Origin: JALYNX01 sp964608055
GTDB lineage: Bacteria > Actinomycetota > Acidimicrobiia > Spongiisociales > ZC4RG35
Reading direction: 5' to 3'
DNA length: 15,583 nt
Assembly (NCBI GenBank): GCA_964608055.1
Contig: CAZSMJ010000038.1
Span: forward strand, 1 to 15,583
Part shown: positions 13,388 to 15,583 of the stretch, one piece after another
How the letters are laid out: the number at the start of each line of letters is the position of its first letter
How positions within the stretch are numbered: the stretch's first letter is position 1
Notes under the pieces: generated by a model
What the model was told of the DNA's origin: nothing
Seen by the model: only the letters and a program-made list of their open reading frames with translations
Databases searched by the model: none
Made by a program: the position numbers and the translations under genes

Positions 13388-14937
13388 TGAGACGGGTCAG
13401 ATGGGGATGGGTGCTGGTGGCCGCGATCCCGGCCCTCTTCATCGGTTACTTCTTCGTCTACCCGCTGGCCCGGATCCTGACTCTCGGTCTTTCCGAGCTC
13501 GACATAAGGTCCACGGGAGTCGAGGCCAGGCTGTTCAAGGTGGGCTGGTTCACTCTTTGGCAGGCCGGCGTGTCCACCCTCCTGACTCTGCTCATAGCTG
13601 CCCCTATGACCTGGGCGGTCTCCAACTTCGAGTTCCGGGGTCGTCGGCTGGCAACGGCGCTAGTCACGGTGCCATTCGTCCTTCCCACGGTGGTTGTGGG
13701 AACCGCCTTCGTCGCCCTGGGGTGGCGCGACTCGATCGTCTCCATCCTCGCTGCCCACGTCTTCTTCAACCTCGCGGTGGTGGTGCGAACTGTGGGAACG
13801 CTCTGGAGTCGCCTCGATCCCAATCTGCACGACGCGGCGCGCGTGCTGGGTGCCAGTACGTGGAACGTGTTCCGTAGCGTCACCCTCCCCCTACTCCGCC
13901 CGGCGATCGCCGCCGCGGCTTCGATCGTGTTCCTGTTCACCTTCACCTCATTCGGGGTGGTGCTGATCCTCGGTGGCTACCAGTACGCCACGCTCGAGGT
14001 CGAGATCTATCGACAGGCGGTGGACCTGTTCGACCTACCCCTCGCCGCCCTTCTCGCCATGGTGCAGCTAGTGGGAGTCACCACCGCGCTCTACGCCTAC
14101 TCGCGATTCCAGGAGCGGCACACCGCGACCTGGGCGTTGCGGTCGGACCGAGATCGGGTGCGCCCGATTGGTGTAACCCGCTTGGTGGCCATCGGATCGG
14201 TGGCCGTCACCCTCGTCGGCTTGGCCATCCCGCTTGGGGTCCTGGTCGGCCGATCATTGGGAACGGGCTCCTATCGCGCCCTTTTCGAATCGGATCGGGT
14301 GGTGGGGACTCCAATCGCCTCGGTCGGCAACAGCATGCTGTTTGCAGTGATCGCGATGGTGTTGGCCACCGTGATCGGCTTGATGGCGTCGGCGGTCATC
14401 ACCGGGCGGGACGGTCGGCTGTCCCGTTGGTTCGACCTGACCTTGATGCTGCCCCTGGGCACATCGGCGGTGACGATCGGCTTCGGTTTCATCGTCGCCC
14501 TTGGCTGGCCGGTCGATCTCCGTGCGAGTTTCTGGTTGATCCCCATCGCCCACGCCCTGGTGGCGATCCCTTTCGTGGTCCGCTCGACGGTGCCCACGCT
14601 GCGGTCGATACCCCACGAGATCCGGGAGGCGGCCGCGGTCCTGGGAGCGTCGCCGGGGCGGGTGTGGCGCGAGGTCGATCTTCCTATCGTCGCCCGGGCG
14701 GGTCTGGTCGGCGCTGGTTTCGCTTTCGTTGTCTCGCTCGGTGAGTTCGGGGCGACTTCGTTCATCGCCCGACCCAACACGGCGACGGTCCCGGTGATGA
14801 TCTTCAGGCTGCTCTCCCGACCAGGCCCTGCTTCGTTCGGGATGGCTATGGCCCTGTCCGTGGTCCTCGCCGCGGTCACCGCCGGCGTAGTGCTGTGGAT
14901 CGACCGGGCCCGGGCCGGCGAGATCGGCCGCTTCTGA
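13387..14937 (+). CDS. thiP: Thiamine ABC transporter permease, fused double-domain
   Basis: This 516-aa integral membrane protein has about 12 hydrophobic segments arranged as two tandem binding-protein-dependent permease domains, so it can form the channel without a partner permease. Each half has an EAA loop that docks on the ATPase: HDAARVLGASTWNVFRSVTLP (Asp149-Ala-Ala) and EAAAVLGASPGRVWREVDLP (from Glu414). ThiP proteins are normally about 510-540 aa, so it is full length. The frame is open to 13351, but ATG 13387 is chosen because it overlaps the thiB stop (TGATG), a translational coupling geometry, and starts directly before the first membrane segment. The same fused layout occurs in iron (SfuB/FbpB) permeases; the riboswitch decides for thiamine. 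Confidence 0.93.
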   Translation: MRRVRWGWVLVAAIPALFIGYFFVYPLARILTLGLSELDIRSTGVEARLFKVGWFTLWQAGVSTLLTLLIAAPMTWAVSNFEFRGRRLATALVTVPFVLPTVVVGTAFVALGWRDSIVSILAAHVFFNLAVVVRTVGTLWSRLDPNLHDAARVLGASTWNVFRSVTLPLLRPAIAAAASIVFLFTFTSFGVVLILGGYQYATLEVEIYRQAVDLFDLPLAALLAMVQLVGVTTALYAYSRFQERHTATWALRSDRDRVRPIGVTRLVAIGSVAVTLVGLAIPLGVLVGRSLGTGSYRALFESDRVVGTPIASVGNSMLFAVIAMVLATVIGLMASAVITGRDGRLSRWFDLTLMLPLGTSAVTIGFGFIVALGWPVDLRASFWLIPIAHALVAIPFVVRSTVPTLRSIPHEIREAAAVLGASPGRVWREVDLPIVARAGLVGAGFAFVVSLGEFGATSFIARPNTATVPVMIFRLLSRPGPASFGMAMALSVVLAAVTAGVVLWIDRARAGEIGRF

Positions 14938-15583
14938 TGCTCTCGATCGAACACCTGGGTGTGGCCCTCGACAACAAGGTGATCCTCCACGACGCCTCCC
15001 TCACCGTGACGGACGAGGAGATCGTGGCCGTGCTCGGTCCTTCCGGCTCAGGGAAGACGACCCTGCTCCGGGCGGTCGCCGGTCTGGTGCCTATCGCCAA
15101 TGGCGACATCAAGTGGGACGGAGTCAGCGTTGCCGACGTCCCGGTGCATCAGCGCGGATTCGGGTTGATGTTCCAGGGCTTTGCCCTGTTCCCGCATCTA
15201 GACGTGGCCGGGAACGTGGGTTTCGGGCTTCGAATGAGCGGCATGGCCCCGGATCAGATGAGGGCAGAGGTCAGTGCCGCCCTCGACTGGGTGGGGCTCA
15301 GCGGCTTCGAAGACCGTGGCATCGACGACCTCTCCGGCGGGGAGCGGCAAAGGGTGGCCCTCGCCCGCACTATGGCTCCCCGGCCCAAGTTGGTGATGCT
15401 CGACGAGCCTTTGGGATCGCTGGACCGTCACCTCAGGGAACGCTTGGTCGTGGAGACTCGAGCCCTGCTCACCGGGCGCAAGGTCACCGGGTTGGTGGTC
15501 ACCCACGATCGGGAGGAGGCAGCATTGCTCTCCGACCGGCTAGCCATCATGCGGGAGGGCACCATCGTCCAGACCGGCACCCT
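14937..15583 (+). CDS. thiQ: Thiamine ABC transporter ATPase (3' end outside window)
   Basis: The ATG at 14937-14939 overlaps the thiP stop codon (TGATG), and the frame stays open to the right edge, giving 215 visible codons. The protein powers thiamine import by ATP hydrolysis on the cytosolic face. Visible ABC motifs are Walker A GPSGSGKTT (residues 34-42), the Q-loop in LMFQGFALFPHL, signature LSGGERQR (from residue 132), Walker B LVMLDEP (152-158), a D-loop in GSLD, and the switch His in VVTHDREEA. All catalytic residues are intact. It is third in the riboswitch-controlled operon. Confidence 0.93.
   Translation, partial: MLSIEHLGVALDNKVILHDASLTVTDEEIVAVLGPSGSGKTTLLRAVAGLVPIANGDIKWDGVSVADVPVHQRGFGLMFQGFALFPHLDVAGNVGFGLRMSGMAPDQMRAEVSAALDWVGLSGFEDRGIDDLSGGERQRVALARTMAPRPKLVMLDEPLGSLDRHLRERLVVETRALLTGRKVTGLVVTHDREEAALLSDRLAIMREGTIVQTGT

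Noticed and set aside
12350..15583. Iron(III) ABC importer, which has the same three-gene layout
   Set aside because: The TPP riboswitch directly upstream and the ThiB-like binding protein motifs point to thiamine.

Overview
The window is high-GC, gene-dense bacterial DNA that most resembles an actinobacterium. An Acidimicrobiia-like or related environmental lineage is my inference, with no marker gene in view to prove it. The case rests on GC-rich codon use, a TANNNT-type -10 hexamer 6-7 nt before many start codons (leaderless transcripts), and the gene families. No tRNA, rRNA, CRISPR array, transposase or phage gene was found.

Layout. (1) 1-647: the 3' part of a HpcH/HpaI-type aldolase, cut by the left edge. 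(2) 659-955: a very small minus-strand gene for a single-pass membrane protein, with its own promoter, Shine-Dalgarno site and intrinsic terminator. (3) 1000-2235 (-): a PLP-dependent Cys/Met-metabolism enzyme, divergent from (4) a sirtuin (2288-3061). Next on the plus strand come a long DmdC/FadE5-type acyl-CoA dehydrogenase (3167-4951), a short-chain dehydrogenase (4973-5743) and a FabF-like ketoacyl-ACP synthase (5766-6938). These form an acyl-chain metabolism block in which each gene seems to carry its own leaderless promoter. (5) 6939-12029: a glycan cluster. It has a structured leader with a 16-bp perfect palindrome, a GT4 glycosyltransferase, an (alpha/alpha)6-toroid-like protein and a large GH130-type glycosidase/phosphorylase. 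A second GT4 enzyme converges on the GH130 gene with a 2-bp gap. (6) 12030-12349: a divergent intergenic region with a C/G-rich repeat-hairpin element followed by a TPP riboswitch. (7) 12350-15583: thiB-thiP-thiQ, the thiamine (or thiamine phosphate/precursor) ABC importer, with thiQ cut by the right edge.

How the genes work together. The acyl block looks like fatty-acid or acyl-CoA turnover; the acyl-CoA dehydrogenase subfamily also includes the DMSP-pathway enzyme DmdC. The glycan cluster pairs two nucleotide-sugar glycosyltransferases with a GH130 enzyme (a family of mannoside phosphorylases and hydrolases) and a helical toroid protein. This suggests synthesis and remodelling of an intracellular or cell-surface oligosaccharide, possibly mannose-based, but the product is unknown. 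The last block is a textbook thiamine-uptake operon under TPP control, with TGATG-coupled cistrons.

The most unusual features are the leaderless -10 motif before at least six genes (two of them only 21-22 bp after the previous stop codon), the palindromic leader of the glycan operon, the helix-extended GH130 protein, and the autonomous 63-residue membrane peptide gene.
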